A program made the position numbers and the translations under genes. The notes beneath the pieces were generated by a model. It was not told the DNA's origin and did not search any database. It worked only from the letters and a program-made list of their open reading frames with translations. This document shows, one piece after another, positions 1 through 8,990 of a DNA stretch of 64,000 bases. Each line of letters opens with the position of its first letter. Position 1 is the first letter of the stretch. This DNA is from Rosettibacter sp037481715 (GTDB taxonomy: Bacteria; Bacteroidota; Ignavibacteria; Ignavibacteriales; Melioribacteraceae). Location of the stretch: the NCBI GenBank assembly GCA_037481715.1, contig JBBFLD010000002.1, positions 1 through 64,000 on the forward strand, in the 5' to 3' direction.

Positions 1-345
1 AAGTAATTAGATTCTTCGTCGCCCGCCAAAGGCGGACTCCTCAGAATGACATTATACAAAAGTCATTCTGGAAGAATCTCTATAAAAACTATTAAAAATC
101 ATTTCAAGTCTCAACGAATTTTATCGGGATGAAGCAATCTCAAATATTTTTCATTTCTCGCAAAGCCACAAAGTTTTCCATTGCGTCTTTTAATCTTTGC
201 GTCTTGGCGAGAAATTACTTCTAAATTCTTCGGTCATGTCGTTCTATGCGAAGCGAAGAATCTCTAAAAACTTTCCGTTCCCTGCGGTTTCAATAATTAA
301 ACCACAGAGTTCGCTAAGAAAACACAAAGATTCCTTTACAAACAT
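1..345. repeat. Intergenic repeat, copy A (continues off the left edge)
   Basis: Hairpin-rich non-coding DNA. The arms around bases 9-60 (AGATTCTTC, then CAGAATGAC) are the reverse complement of GTCATTCTG...GAATCT at about 61-95. A second inverted pair is ATTTCTCGC (about 154) with GCGAGAAAT (about 208). A small palindrome GCCCGCCAAAGGCGGAC lies at 21-37. Nearly the same text recurs at 1375-1692 and 1827-2136. No open frame here looks real. Confidence 0.8.
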
Positions 346-430
346 GGCGGCTTAACATACTTTAACGTTACCTTAAAAACAAAATTTGCTTTTACTATTA
401 TTAATTGAATATCTACTATAATAAATCAGC

Positions 431-1000
431 TCAAGAGCCTATTTCATTTACACATATATTCCATTCTTCAGTTAAACCATATTTATCTATAAACTTTTTT
501 AGCAAATCAATATTAATCTCATTTTTTGAATTTTCTAATATTCCTTTTATATCAATTATATGTTTTTGTGATTTGCCCTCTCGATAATATTCAAGTTTTT
601 TTATAATAACATATTCCACAGGTGCCACAGGGAATCTTGTTCCTTGAAAATTAATTACATTGATATTTTGCAGTGCCCATTGGTTTAATTCATCATTCCC
701 TGCAAAATAAATATCTGCTTTAAATCCAGTTTCATGATGTATTATATTACAATGCCCTCTATTTTCTTTCAATATTTCTATTTTTAAAATCTCTTCAGGG
801 GGACAATAAAATTCTTCTTGAGAAAATATTTTTAAGAAATCACTAATTTTATTTAAAGGTAGTGTAATTATTATATCAATATCATTTGTTAAACGAGGCT
901 CACCGTACACGATTGATGCAACCGCTCCACTAATCATATATGGTAAATTTAATATATTCAATCTATCAGTAAATATTTTGAATAAATTATGTTCTTGCAT
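431..1000 (-). CDS. Nucleotidyltransferase-fold protein (MNT/DUF6036-like), possible toxin
   Basis: A 189-aa protein with a minimal nucleotidyltransferase core. SGAVASIVYG (24-33) is followed by TNDIDI with Asp40 and Asp42, a likely third acidic residue is Asp96 (FKADIYF), and VIIKKLEYYREG (131-142) resembles the C-terminal motif of DUF6036-type proteins. Such proteins transfer nucleotides to RNA or protein and often act as toxins or antitoxins. The gene overlaps the 65-aa gene upstream by 14 nt, so the two are probably co-translated. The pair is isolated and lies between direct repeat copies. The fold is well supported; the toxin role is inferred. Confidence 0.7.
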   Translation of the reverse strand: MQEHNLFKIFTDRLNILNLPYMISGAVASIVYGEPRLTNDIDIIITLPLNKISDFLKIFSQEEFYCPPEEILKIEILKENRGHCNIIHHETGFKADIYFAGNDELNQWALQNINVINFQGTRFPVAPVEYVIIKKLEYYREGKSQKHIIDIKGILENSKNEINIDLLKKFIDKYGLTEEWNICVNEIGS

Positions 1001-1184
1001 ACAGAAATATCTTTATCAATTCATTGTTAATTTTTTTATCATCCCAATCTGGATATTTATTTTTCAGAATCGTTCTTTTTAATTCTTTTGCTGAGTGATA
1101 CAATTGTAAAGAAAGATTCAATTTTTTCTCAGCACTCAAATGGTAATATTTAGTTTTTAATTCACTTTTTCTTTCGTTGTTCAT
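987..1184 (-). CDS. Small partner protein of the nucleotidyltransferase
   Basis: A 65-aa, Lys-rich, helical protein with no signal peptide. Its stop overlaps the start of the nucleotidyltransferase gene by 14 nt, the arrangement seen in toxin-antitoxin pairs. I do not recognise a named family. The end (KNKYPDWDDKKINNELIKIF) reads like a real structured tail. No strong Shine-Dalgarno is visible. It is most likely the cognate partner or antitoxin, but that rests on gene order alone. Confidence 0.5.
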   Translation of the reverse strand: MNNERKSELKTKYYHLSAEKKLNLSLQLYHSAKELKRTILKNKYPDWDDKKINNELIKIFLYART

Positions 1185-1261
1185 GTTAATTGTTTTAACT
1201 CAGTTTCTATCTTGATTATAATATTCTTTTCTTAAAAAATACAGATAAATTTACTTACTTT

Positions 1262-1700
1262 GCGATTCTTTTGCGCTCTTGGCGGTTCAATATTTTTTGG
1301 ACACAGATAAACACAGATTATTTAGATTTTCTCTGTTTTTAGATTCTTCAGTCGAAACTTCATGTCGTTCTGAGTCCGCCAAAGGCGGACTCCTCAGAAT
1401 GACAATATACAAAAGTCATTCTGGAAGAATCTCTATAAAGACTATTAAAAATCATTTCAAGTCACAACGAATTTTATCAGGACGAAGCAATCTCAAATGT
1501 TTTTCATTTCTCGCAAAGCCGCAAAGTTTTCCATTGCGTCTTTTAATCTTTGCGTCTTGGCGAGAAATTATTTCTAAATTCTTTGGTCATGTCCTTCTAA
1601 GCGATGCTAGGAGCCTCTAAAAACATTGCGTTCTCTGCGGTTTCAATAAATAAACCGCAGAGTTCGCTAAGAATACGCAAAGATTCCTTTGCGATCTTGG
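1262..1700. repeat. Intergenic repeat, copy B with upstream module
   Basis: Starts with a module reading CTCTTGGCGGTTCAATATTT and GACACAGATAAACACAGATT, then CTCTGTTTTTAGATTC at 1331. It continues through a GTCCGCCAAAGGCGGAC palindrome (1374-1390) and the copy A text to GTTCGCTAAGAATACGC at about 1662-1678. A perfect 11-bp stem CTCTGCGGTTT/AAACCGCAGAG lies near 1634-1664. The 113-aa plus-strand frame inside is repeat sequence, not a gene. Confidence 0.8.
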
Positions 1701-2136
1701 CGGTTTCAATATTTTTTTGAACACAGATTAATCAGATTTTCTCTGTTTTTAGATTCTTCAGTCGAAACTTCATGTCGTTCTGAGTCCGCCAAAGGCGGAC
1801 GAAGAACCTCATATAAAATTATAAAGAAGTAATTAGATTCTTCGTCGTCCCGATTTTTCGGGGCTCCTCAGAATGACAATATACAAAAGTCATTCTGGAA
1901 GAATCTCTATAAAGACTATTAAAAATCATTTCAAGTGACAACGAATTTTATCAGGACGAAGCAATCTCAAATGTTTTTCATTTCTCGCAAAGCCGCAAAG
2001 TTTTCCATTGCGTCTTTTAATCTTTGCGTCTTGGCGAGAAATTATTTCTAAATTCTTTGGTCATGTCCTTCTAAGCGATGCTAGGAGCCTCTAAAAACAT
2101 TGCGTTCTCTGCGGTTTCAATAAATAAACCGCAGAT
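1701..2136. repeat. Intergenic repeat, copy C
   Basis: Third copy of the same unit, joined directly to copy B. CTCTGTTTTTAGATTC recurs at 1741, exactly 410 bases after 1331. Here GTCCGCCAAAGGCGGAC sits at 1784-1800 between GTTCTGA and GAAGAACC. Where copy A has GCCCGCC...GGCGGAC, this copy carries a different palindrome, CCCGATTTTTCGGG (1849-1862). Confidence 0.8.
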
Positions 2137-2663
2137 TCTATTCATATTAAACCACTTTGTGGTTTTTAACCTTTAACCTGCTACTTTCTACACATAATCA
2201 TTTACGTCTTTGCACGAAACTGCGTTTCGTGTTACAATCACAATCCCATCATTCCAGTTTTCCCCACCAGAGGCGGGCAAGCATCATTCCAAATGCATCT
2301 GTTTTCACACCTATCATTGAACCTTTAATCTTTAGATATAGCTCCGCCACGTCAGTCACATGGCATAAATTTTTACCAAAAAAAATCGTTAAAACAGTAC
2401 CTATTTTATTAATCCTCGAAGAATTAACTACCCAAGATTCGGATTAAAAAATATATGTACCATTTTAACGGTAATATACTCTCAATCCTATCAAAAGTCG
2501 GGAACAAAATTTGCTGGATTATATAGCCCTTGCTACTTTATGCCCTTTATTTTTTAATGCAAATTAATAATTGCGCCTTATAAAATCAATTTTTCTAAAA
2601 GAAAATTATTAGCAAAGATAAAATATGTTTCTAAATACTTTTTATTAATTACTTCGATAAATA
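2137..2663. repeat. Degenerate repeat modules; no gene
   Basis: A 527-base stretch without a credible gene. It holds AACCTTTAACCTG-type modules (2168-2180), the palindrome CACGAAAC-TGC-GTTTCGTG (2213-2231) followed by TTACAATC, and a GC-rich palindrome CCCCACC-AGA-GGCGGGC (2262-2278) within text that resembles the CATTATTCC/CATTCC module at 8050. The 96-aa plus-strand frame is a translation of these repeats. Bases from about 2450 to 2663 are AT-rich with no feature I can name. Confidence 0.65.
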
Positions 2664-3848
2664 TCAAAACGAAAATTTTAATCTCATATAAATCATCTTA
2701 CCAGAAGGAGAATATTCATCACTCTCATCACCATTGAAATAAATACCAATTAAAGATAAATCCAGATTTTCAATTAAATTGTAACTTAATGTTGAAAGTA
2801 TAACAAATGAATTGTCATACACATTGTGAAGTGAGATTACATCAATTCTGCTTAATGGAGAAAGATTGTAACCAACCTGATAAAATAAATTTAACCTTCC
2901 TGCTGAAAGCATTCCAAGTTCTAAAGCATCATTTCTAAATAAAGCAGCATTTTCTTTTTTGCCAATGTTATTGTAAAGAAGTTCTGAATGAACATAAAGT
3001 GAGTTTTCAAATGTGTAATCAAATGATAGAACAAAACTAAATTGAATTCTTCTTTCATTATAAAAAAGATTATTAGCAATATTACTCCTTGATGGTGAAT
3101 TCATTAATAAAACTTCTCCTCTAAATCCTGCACCATGTATATCTCCAGCCCATGCTGTTCCAAGCATGAATCTCTTTTTATAATTCCCAATCAAAAAATA
3201 AAAATCATATTCACTAAAATTAGTTGAATACTGAAATGCAAATTTTGATTTACTAATTTCTTTCTCTAATTGAAAAGCAATGTCATACTTTGAAAGCTCA
3301 GATGAAAAATATTGTAATCTAATTGCATCTGCTGCTTGATGTTCTTCATAATCAAAATCTAATACCGAAAGAGGATTAAAAATATCAGTGATATTCCAAA
3401 CCCAGCTTGTTCCCCACGCTATTCTTTGTTTTCCTAAACTCAATCGAAATTTATCGAAATTGATATCTGTCCACAATCTGTCTATCTCTAAATGATTAAT
3501 TGTGTTTTTCTTCTTCCATAAAAATTTACTTAGTTGCAAAATTCCATTATCAGAAGAAAAGATTTTATCGTAATCCGGAATTTTTGATGGTGAATCTCCA
3601 ATTATAATTCTATTTCTTATTCCTAATGAAAAATTAAAAATATCAGAAGGATACCATCTAAAATTTAATCTCGAGTGGGATGTATTATCTATTAAATTAT
3701 CATCAATGTTTTTTATTTTAGATGAACTGAATAAGTACTTAACATAGCCGCCAAGTTCATAGCTGCTTTGTGCTTGAAGTTTTGTTGTAAATAAAATTAT
3801 GATAAAAATAATTTCAGTTCTGAAGAATGTCTGATGCAATTTTTCCAT
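2664..3848 (-). CDS. Outer-membrane beta-barrel protein of the Lol-like operon
   Basis: About 394 aa. An N-terminal signal peptide ends at LQAQ. The rest is rich in alternating aromatic/polar strands and ends in Phe (MIYMRLKFSF), as outer-membrane barrels do. The motif GKQRIAWGTSWVWNITDIFN resembles porin-like proteins of the DUF1302 kind. The start chosen is ATG at 3848; a TTG two codons earlier is possible. It overlaps the upstream ATPase gene by 35 nt and is the last gene of the operon, so it may be the outer-membrane component or acceptor of the transporter. Exact function unknown. Confidence 0.65.
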   Translation of the reverse strand: MEKLHQTFFRTEIIFIIILFTTKLQAQSSYELGGYVKYLFSSSKIKNIDDNLIDNTSHSRLNFRWYPSDIFNFSLGIRNRIIIGDSPSKIPDYDKIFSSDNGILQLSKFLWKKKNTINHLEIDRLWTDINFDKFRLSLGKQRIAWGTSWVWNITDIFNPLSVLDFDYEEHQAADAIRLQYFSSELSKYDIAFQLEKEISKSKFAFQYSTNFSEYDFYFLIGNYKKRFMLGTAWAGDIHGAGFRGEVLLMNSPSRSNIANNLFYNERRIQFSFVLSFDYTFENSLYVHSELLYNNIGKKENAALFRNDALELGMLSAGRLNLFYQVGYNLSPLSRIDVISLHNVYDNSFVILSTLSYNLIENLDLSLIGIYFNGDESDEYSPSGKMIYMRLKFSF

Positions 3849-4500
3849 CTTCAAGTGTAATTACTCTTTTAACTTTTCTTATGACTTTATTATCATGAGT
3901 TGCAAATATGAAAGTAATACCAAATTTTTTATTTAATTCTTCAAGAATATTTAAAAGACTTTCAGCAGATTCTGAATCAAGATTTGCTGTAGGTTCATCG
4001 GCAAGCACAAAGGAAGGATAAGATGCAATAGCTCGAGCTACTGCAACTCGCTGTTGTTGACCACCTGAGAGTTCATATGGCTTTGAATTAATTTTATCTT
4101 CAAGTCCTACTGCTTTTAATAATTCGAGTGTTCTTTTTTCTCTTTCATGTTTTGGAATTCCTTGAAGCAGCATTATAAATTCTATATTTTCTTTTGCAGT
4201 TAAGACTGGAATTAAATTGAATGATTGAAAAACAAATCCAATGTTATGAAGTCTAAAATTAATTAAGTCATCAGTTTTGAATTTAGATATATCATTGCCA
4301 TTAATAATAACCTGACCGCTTGTAGGTAAATCTAATCCGCCAATCATATTTAAAAGAGTAGTTTTTCCAGAACCTGATGGACCAACGATTGCAGTAAATT
4401 CTCCTTTTTCGATTTTCAAATTAATGTTCTTCAATGCATTCACAGGAACTTTTGTTTCATCATAAATTTTATTGAGGTCTTTAATTTCAATTAAAGCCAT
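3814..4500 (-). CDS. ABC transporter ATP-binding protein, LolD/MacB type
   Basis: A 228-aa cytoplasmic ATPase of the LolD/FtsE/MacB family. Walker A GPSGSGKT is at 40-47, the Q-loop is at VFQSFN, the signature LSGGQQQR is at 144-151, Walker B FVLADE is at 164-169 and the switch His is residue 202. Length is normal. It should power the two FtsX-type permeases encoded just upstream (gap about 74 nt) and use ATP to drive substrate extraction from the inner membrane. Its end overlaps the barrel gene. Confidence 0.9.
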   Translation of the reverse strand: MALIEIKDLNKIYDETKVPVNALKNINLKIEKGEFTAIVGPSGSGKTTLLNMIGGLDLPTSGQVIINGNDISKFKTDDLINFRLHNIGFVFQSFNLIPVLTAKENIEFIMLLQGIPKHEREKRTLELLKAVGLEDKINSKPYELSGGQQQRVAVARAIASYPSFVLADEPTANLDSESAESLLNILEELNKKFGITFIFATHDNKVIRKVKRVITLEDGKIASDILQN

Positions 4501-4574
4501 ATCAAACTCCGATGAATTTCGCTCTTTAATTTTTATTTCAAAGATTATTCAAAATTTATTTTCAAAAGTCAGGT

Positions 4575-5792
4575 TCAATTAAAAGTTCTTATTGCTTCTG
4601 CAGGTTTTAATTTAACAGCTTTTACAGCTGGAGATAAAGCAGCAATGATTGATGTAATCAACATCATAACAAACAAACTTATATACATTTTTAATGGCAG
4701 TTCTGGATAAAGGATTGCAGAAATTCCATAAGAAGCAAGTCCTTCTCCAAATAATGACAAATCAATACCATTCATTTTTAAAAGCTGAATTGTAATAAAA
4801 CCCAATAGAGTTCCAATCATTCCACCAGTAAATAAGAGGATTACAGATTCAATAACAATCAGAGAAAATAATCTTACTCTTTTCATGCCAATTGCAAGCA
4901 ATACTCCAAATTCACGGATTCTTTCGAAGACAGACATCATCATTGTATTCGATATTCCAAAAAGAATTGCGAAAAGAATTATTCCCATAAAAATATTCAG
5001 CTCGAGATAAAGAAATTCTTGAGTCAAAATGTATTCAGGAGCTAAATCTTTCCAGCTGTCAATTTTTAAATTCGTTAATTGTGACTGCAGTATATTTTTT
5101 GTTGATTCAATTTCGTTTATGTCTTTTACTCGAATTGCAATTTCATGAATTAAATCTTTTTTCCCAATTAAGGATAAAATTTCTTCTGAATTAACAAAGC
5201 AGTTCCTTTCATCAAACATCAAAGATTCAGTTTTAAAAATGCCGGCAACTCTAAATGCAGAAGCCACAAGATTTCCATTCACATCTTGAAATGACAAAAC
5301 AAGCTTTGAACCAGGTTTCAGCTTTAATCTTTCTGCTAATTTTCTTCCAATCAAAATTTCATTATCATGATTTCGATTAAGATATTTTCCAGCAATTATT
5401 TTATTATGAATTGAAGTGATTGATTTTTCTTTTTCAGGTTGAATTCCAATTATCTTAACACCGCCAGAAGAAACAGGTGAAAGTGCTATACCATCAATAA
5501 TTGTTCTTTCGGAATAATTTTTAATAGAATTTGTGTGTGATAATACTTTCCTAACTTTATTTATATCAGAAATATTTTGATTGATAAGTTTTTCTTCAAG
5601 ATAAATTGGATTATGAATTTGAATATGAGATAATTCACGATTGATTGCAGATTCAATTGTTGTTTCCCACATTCCAATGAATACTGCATTTGAAAATAAT
5701 CCTCCCCAAATTCCAGCAAGAGCAGAGAAAATCAAAATTAAACTTCGTTTTTTATTTCTCCAGATATTTTTCCATGCAAGTTGAAGAATCAT
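4575..5792 (-). CDS. FtsX-like permease (LolC/E, MacB-type), second of two
   Basis: A 405-aa permease. One membrane segment lies near residues 16-38, followed by a large periplasmic MacB-like domain (about 40-250) and three C-terminal segments (about 260-395). It ends with the typical SPAVKAVKLKPAEAIR sequence. Its start overlaps the stop of the previous permease by 4 nt (ATGA type). With its sister protein and the ATPase it should form a heterodimeric type VII ABC system acting on a membrane-anchored substrate. Confidence 0.88.
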   Translation of the reverse strand: MILQLAWKNIWRNKKRSLILIFSALAGIWGGLFSNAVFIGMWETTIESAINRELSHIQIHNPIYLEEKLINQNISDINKVRKVLSHTNSIKNYSERTIIDGIALSPVSSGGVKIIGIQPEKEKSITSIHNKIIAGKYLNRNHDNEILIGRKLAERLKLKPGSKLVLSFQDVNGNLVASAFRVAGIFKTESLMFDERNCFVNSEEILSLIGKKDLIHEIAIRVKDINEIESTKNILQSQLTNLKIDSWKDLAPEYILTQEFLYLELNIFMGIILFAILFGISNTMMMSVFERIREFGVLLAIGMKRVRLFSLIVIESVILLFTGGMIGTLLGFITIQLLKMNGIDLSLFGEGLASYGISAILYPELPLKMYISLFVMMLITSIIAALSPAVKAVKLKPAEAIRTFN

Positions 5793-7009
5793 TGCCGCAT
5801 TGCTTTTATTGGTTGAAGTTTTTTAATATATCTTACTGGATAAAGAGCACTGAATAGAGAAATGATTAGGATAATTAATGTTTGAGCAAAAAAAATTCCT
5901 GCATCAATACTAAAAGGAAGGATTGGTTCAACTCCAAATTTCAAACTTAGTTCTGCTAATTCACCAGTAAATTGAATTGGATTTTTATTAAGATAAAAAA
6001 TCACTGGAATTGAAATTAACAATCCAGCAAATGCACCAATAAACGAAATGAAAATTGTTTCAAGAATTGAAATGAAAATTAGAATAGATTTTTTCATTCC
6101 TATTGAAATTAAAATACCAAACTCTTTTGTTCTTTCTGCAGTCATCATCATTATTGTTCCAAAAATTCCAAATGCAATTATCAAATAAAGAATGAATAGC
6201 ATAAATATACCGCTTATGCTGTCGATTTCAATTCCTTGAACTAATTCAGGCATCATTTCATCCCATTTCATTACCTCATAATTATTTGTTAATAATGATT
6301 TAATCTGTTCATAAACGCTGTTCAATTTTTTTGGATTATTCAGCATTAGTGAAACAGATGTAACTCTATTTTCCATTGAAAAAAGATTTTGTCCATATCG
6401 AAGTGGAAGATATATTAATGAATTATTCATATCAGGCAAATTAAATTTTATAATTCCAATAATCGGAGATAATGCATAAGCAGTAAATCCATAAATTCCC
6501 TGTCCATAAAGAACAACGCTATCACCGACATTCACATTCAGCATTTTAGTAAGTCCTTCTGAAATTAAAATTCCTTCATCATATTCATTAAGATATTTGC
6601 CATGAATTAATTTTTTTTCTAAACCAGTCATTAAATTTTCTTTTTCAGGTTCAATGCAAACTGCACTTGCAACTTTTGTTATTTCTTTTGATGATACGAG
6701 AAGAAAATTTTCTAAACGAGGGACAGCATTTTCTACATATTCTATTTTTTCAATTTTGCCGAATAAATTTTTATCATACACAAAACTTTTTTCAAGACTT
6801 CTTTCATTCCAATAACCTTTAGCATGAATTTGAATATAGCCGGTATACATTCTTACTGCACTATCAATCATGTAATCATAAGTTCCGTTTTGCATTGAGC
6901 GGGTTATCAGTGCAAGAAATACAGAAAAGAAAATTGATAAAGCTGCGAGTATTGTTCGTCGTTTATTACGCCAGATATTTCTCCATGCAAGACTTAAAAA
7001 CAATTTCAT
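5789..7009 (-). CDS. FtsX-like permease (LolC/E, MacB-type), first of two
   Basis: A 406-aa permease with the same layout as its neighbour. It begins LSLAWRNIWRNKRRT, has an N-terminal membrane helix, a periplasmic domain and a C-terminal three-helix FtsX core (MMMTAERTKEFGILISIGMK). It overlaps the LolA-like gene by one base and the next permease by 4 nt. The two permeases are clearly paralogous, which suggests a heterodimer like LolCE. Confidence 0.88.
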   Translation of the reverse strand: MKLFLSLAWRNIWRNKRRTILAALSIFFSVFLALITRSMQNGTYDYMIDSAVRMYTGYIQIHAKGYWNERSLEKSFVYDKNLFGKIEKIEYVENAVPRLENFLLVSSKEITKVASAVCIEPEKENLMTGLEKKLIHGKYLNEYDEGILISEGLTKMLNVNVGDSVVLYGQGIYGFTAYALSPIIGIIKFNLPDMNNSLIYLPLRYGQNLFSMENRVTSVSLMLNNPKKLNSVYEQIKSLLTNNYEVMKWDEMMPELVQGIEIDSISGIFMLFILYLIIAFGIFGTIMMMTAERTKEFGILISIGMKKSILIFISILETIFISFIGAFAGLLISIPVIFYLNKNPIQFTGELAELSLKFGVEPILPFSIDAGIFFAQTLIILIISLFSALYPVRYIKKLQPIKAMRQ

Positions 7010-7752
7010 TACCGTACTCTTGTCATATTTTGTTGTGAAAAAAATGATTGATTAATTTCAATGTTGAACTCAATTTTCATGTATTCGATGATTGTTTTAT
7101 TGTTAGGTTTATTTATTGGAATCATTTCCCATCGAGTTGGCAATGTTCTTCCGCCAATATTTTTGATTTCACTTCCTGTAAAAATTTTCACAAGATTATT
7201 TTCTTCGTCATAGAATTCTGATTTTAATTGCATATAAGAATTTTTTGTTATGTAAGTGATTACTTTACTCCATACCACACCTGCTTCGGGTTTAGGAATT
7301 GATTCTATTTTATAACAGATATAATCATTTAATTTTTCTTCTCCAAGAATTTTATGTGTATAATCTTTTTCATAAGATGATGAGCGGACTAAATCGTCAT
7401 TAGTAAAATCAGAACCCATCCATGATTGGTTCATCATTGATGGAGGAATTTTAATAATTTTTTGAATTGAAGGAAGCCAGTTCCAGATTTCATTTTTTCT
7501 TTTTAGTGTAACTGTTCCTTTGTCTCTTGCAGGTTCGGTAATATAAATCATTGCATAATCTGGTTCTAAAGCCCATACTTTCATTCCAAGAATTCTTTGC
7601 CAGTCTGGTTTTATAATTGTCATTTTCATTTCTGAATAGCTGCTTTTAGCATAAAGCAAGTCTTGTGCTCTTTTTACAATTTCATTTGCTGATTGTGCGA
7701 GTGATAAATTAATGCATAAAAGATAGGAAAGGATTAAAGATGCAGGTTTCAT
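7009..7752 (-). CDS. Outer membrane lipoprotein-sorting (LolA-like) protein
   Basis: 247 aa with a signal peptide (cleavage near LSLAQS) and a LolA-like fold of the PF17131 kind. Typical features are the early AQDLLYAKSSYSEMKMTII strand, KRKNEIWNWLPSIQKI, and GSDFTNDDLVR. These proteins carry lipid-like ligands across the periplasm, and family members sit next to RND or FtsX-type exporters. It is the first gene of the five-gene operon and would hand substrate from the permeases to the outer membrane. The ligand is not known. Confidence 0.8.
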   Translation of the reverse strand: MKPASLILSYLLCINLSLAQSANEIVKRAQDLLYAKSSYSEMKMTIIKPDWQRILGMKVWALEPDYAMIYITEPARDKGTVTLKRKNEIWNWLPSIQKIIKIPPSMMNQSWMGSDFTNDDLVRSSSYEKDYTHKILGEEKLNDYICYKIESIPKPEAGVVWSKVITYITKNSYMQLKSEFYDEENNLVKIFTGSEIKNIGGRTLPTRWEMIPINKPNNKTIIEYMKIEFNIEINQSFFSQQNMTRVR

Positions 7753-8291
7753 GTTAAAGATTTTTTTTATTAATTAAATTAAAAAATTTATTCAACAAAA
7801 TATTTTTTATTAGAGGAATGCCGAGAATATAATTTTATTCCAAAGGAGTGCCTTACGGTTCAATCTTGTTCCAAAGGAATGCCTTCGGCATAATTTTGCA
7901 ATTTTGCAATTCTCTAATATTAATACAGCCAACATTCATTAACCTTTAACCTTCAACCTGCAACCTTCAACCATGTTCACGAAACTTCGTTTCGTGTTAC
8001 AATCTAATTCGACTTTACACGAAATTTCATTTCGTGTTACAATACACCTGCCCATTATTCCAACATTCCATTTTTCCACTATTCCAAACGCTTTTGTATC
8101 TTCTCCTTTCAACCTTCAACCTGTAACCTTCAACTAACAATCTTGTTCCACAGGAATGCCTTACGGCATAATCTTGCAATCTTGCAATCTTGCAATTCTC
8201 TAATATTAATACCGCCAACATTCATGAACCTTCAACCTTAAAACCTGCAACCTTCAACCTGTAACCTTCAACCATATAACATGCAAATCAT
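7753..8291. repeat. Composite intergenic repeat left of the AbiEii pair
   Basis: 539 bases without a gene, made of modules. These include GGAATGCC...GGCAT palindromes (about 7874-7899), CAATYTTG runs, period-7 AACCTTC/AACCTGC runs, and two CACGAAAY...RTTTCGTG palindromes (7978-7996 and 8018-8036) each followed by TTACAAT. Then comes CCCATTATTCCAACATTCC (about 8051). About 280 bases (7867-8150) match 9656-9948 in the same order and orientation. The 64-aa minus-strand frame inside is repeat sequence. Confidence 0.8.
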
Positions 8292-8990
8292 TTATTTCAT
8301 CAAAGAATTTTGTCTTCCATATAATATATCTTCAGCAATAATTTTAATATCATTTGATAATATTTCGTAATCTGGTTTCTTAATCCATTTAATTAATTCT
8401 AATTTTTCAATGGGGAAAGTATGTAATATTTCATAAATGCTTAGTGGGTCTACTGCTAAATCTTTGCTTCTTGACTCATTAATTATTCCCCTAAAATCAA
8501 AACTAAATTTTTTACATAAAATCCAGATATCAACTACATCTTTTGGTTCGTACCTGAATAGAGCAGTAATCTTATTTGATAATATATTTTCAAAGCTGTC
8601 AATTTTGCCAAGCACATCATCTACTATGAAATTTCCAAAATGTGGAGCTATATCATTAACAAAGTCAATTTTTAATAATGCGTCTGATTTTTGGATAAAA
8701 AACTGTGCATTTGTTTCTCCTACAATTACTTTTGATTTATCAATTGTATATTCTTTATTTATTTCTCTTTCTTGTAATTTTTCATAAAACTTTTTTACAT
8801 AGGTGTGAAAATTTTTGTCGTTGTTTACAAACAAATCCAAGTCATCAGAATATCGAATTGAAGAGTAATATCTGCTAATTGCTGTACCACCTGTTAGATA
8901 AAATGGAAGCTCTAATTCTTTTATGATTTGTAGAATTCCATCCTGCATCGGATATAATTTCTTTTCGTAATATTCTTCTAATTCTTTCAT
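8292..8990 (-). CDS. AbiEii/AbiGii-type nucleotidyltransferase, possible toxin
   Basis: A 232-aa protein of the nucleotidyltransferase AbiEii toxin family. The core motif YLTGGTAISR is at 31-40, the catalytic pair is Asp50 and Asp52 in YSDDLDLF, and the third Asp is Asp109 (LLKIDF). The C-terminal motif SNKITALFRYEPKDVVDIW (138-156) matches the family's KxxAL...R..+D..D. AbiE-type enzymes modify tRNA or other substrates and abort phage infection or growth. Start is ATG at 8990 with GAGATAAAT upstream. The first 38 codons overlap the partner gene in another frame. Confidence 0.85.
   Translation of the reverse strand: MKELEEYYEKKLYPMQDGILQIIKELELPFYLTGGTAISRYYSSIRYSDDLDLFVNNDKNFHTYVKKFYEKLQEREINKEYTIDKSKVIVGETNAQFFIQKSDALLKIDFVNDIAPHFGNFIVDDVLGKIDSFENILSNKITALFRYEPKDVVDIWILCKKFSFDFRGIINESRSKDLAVDPLSIYEILHTFPIEKLELIKWIKKPDYEILSNDIKIIAEDILYGRQNSLMK

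Noticed and set aside
405..587. 60-aa plus-strand frame
   Set aside because: Lies antisense to the nucleotidyltransferase gene and has no family-like sequence.
1279..1620. 113-aa plus-strand frame
   Set aside because: It is a translation of intergenic repeat copy B, including its palindromes.
2157..2447. 96-aa plus-strand frame
   Set aside because: It covers repeat modules and a palindrome and shows no protein-like composition.
8027..8221. 64-aa minus-strand frame
   Set aside because: It reads through heptamer, octamer and palindrome repeats only.
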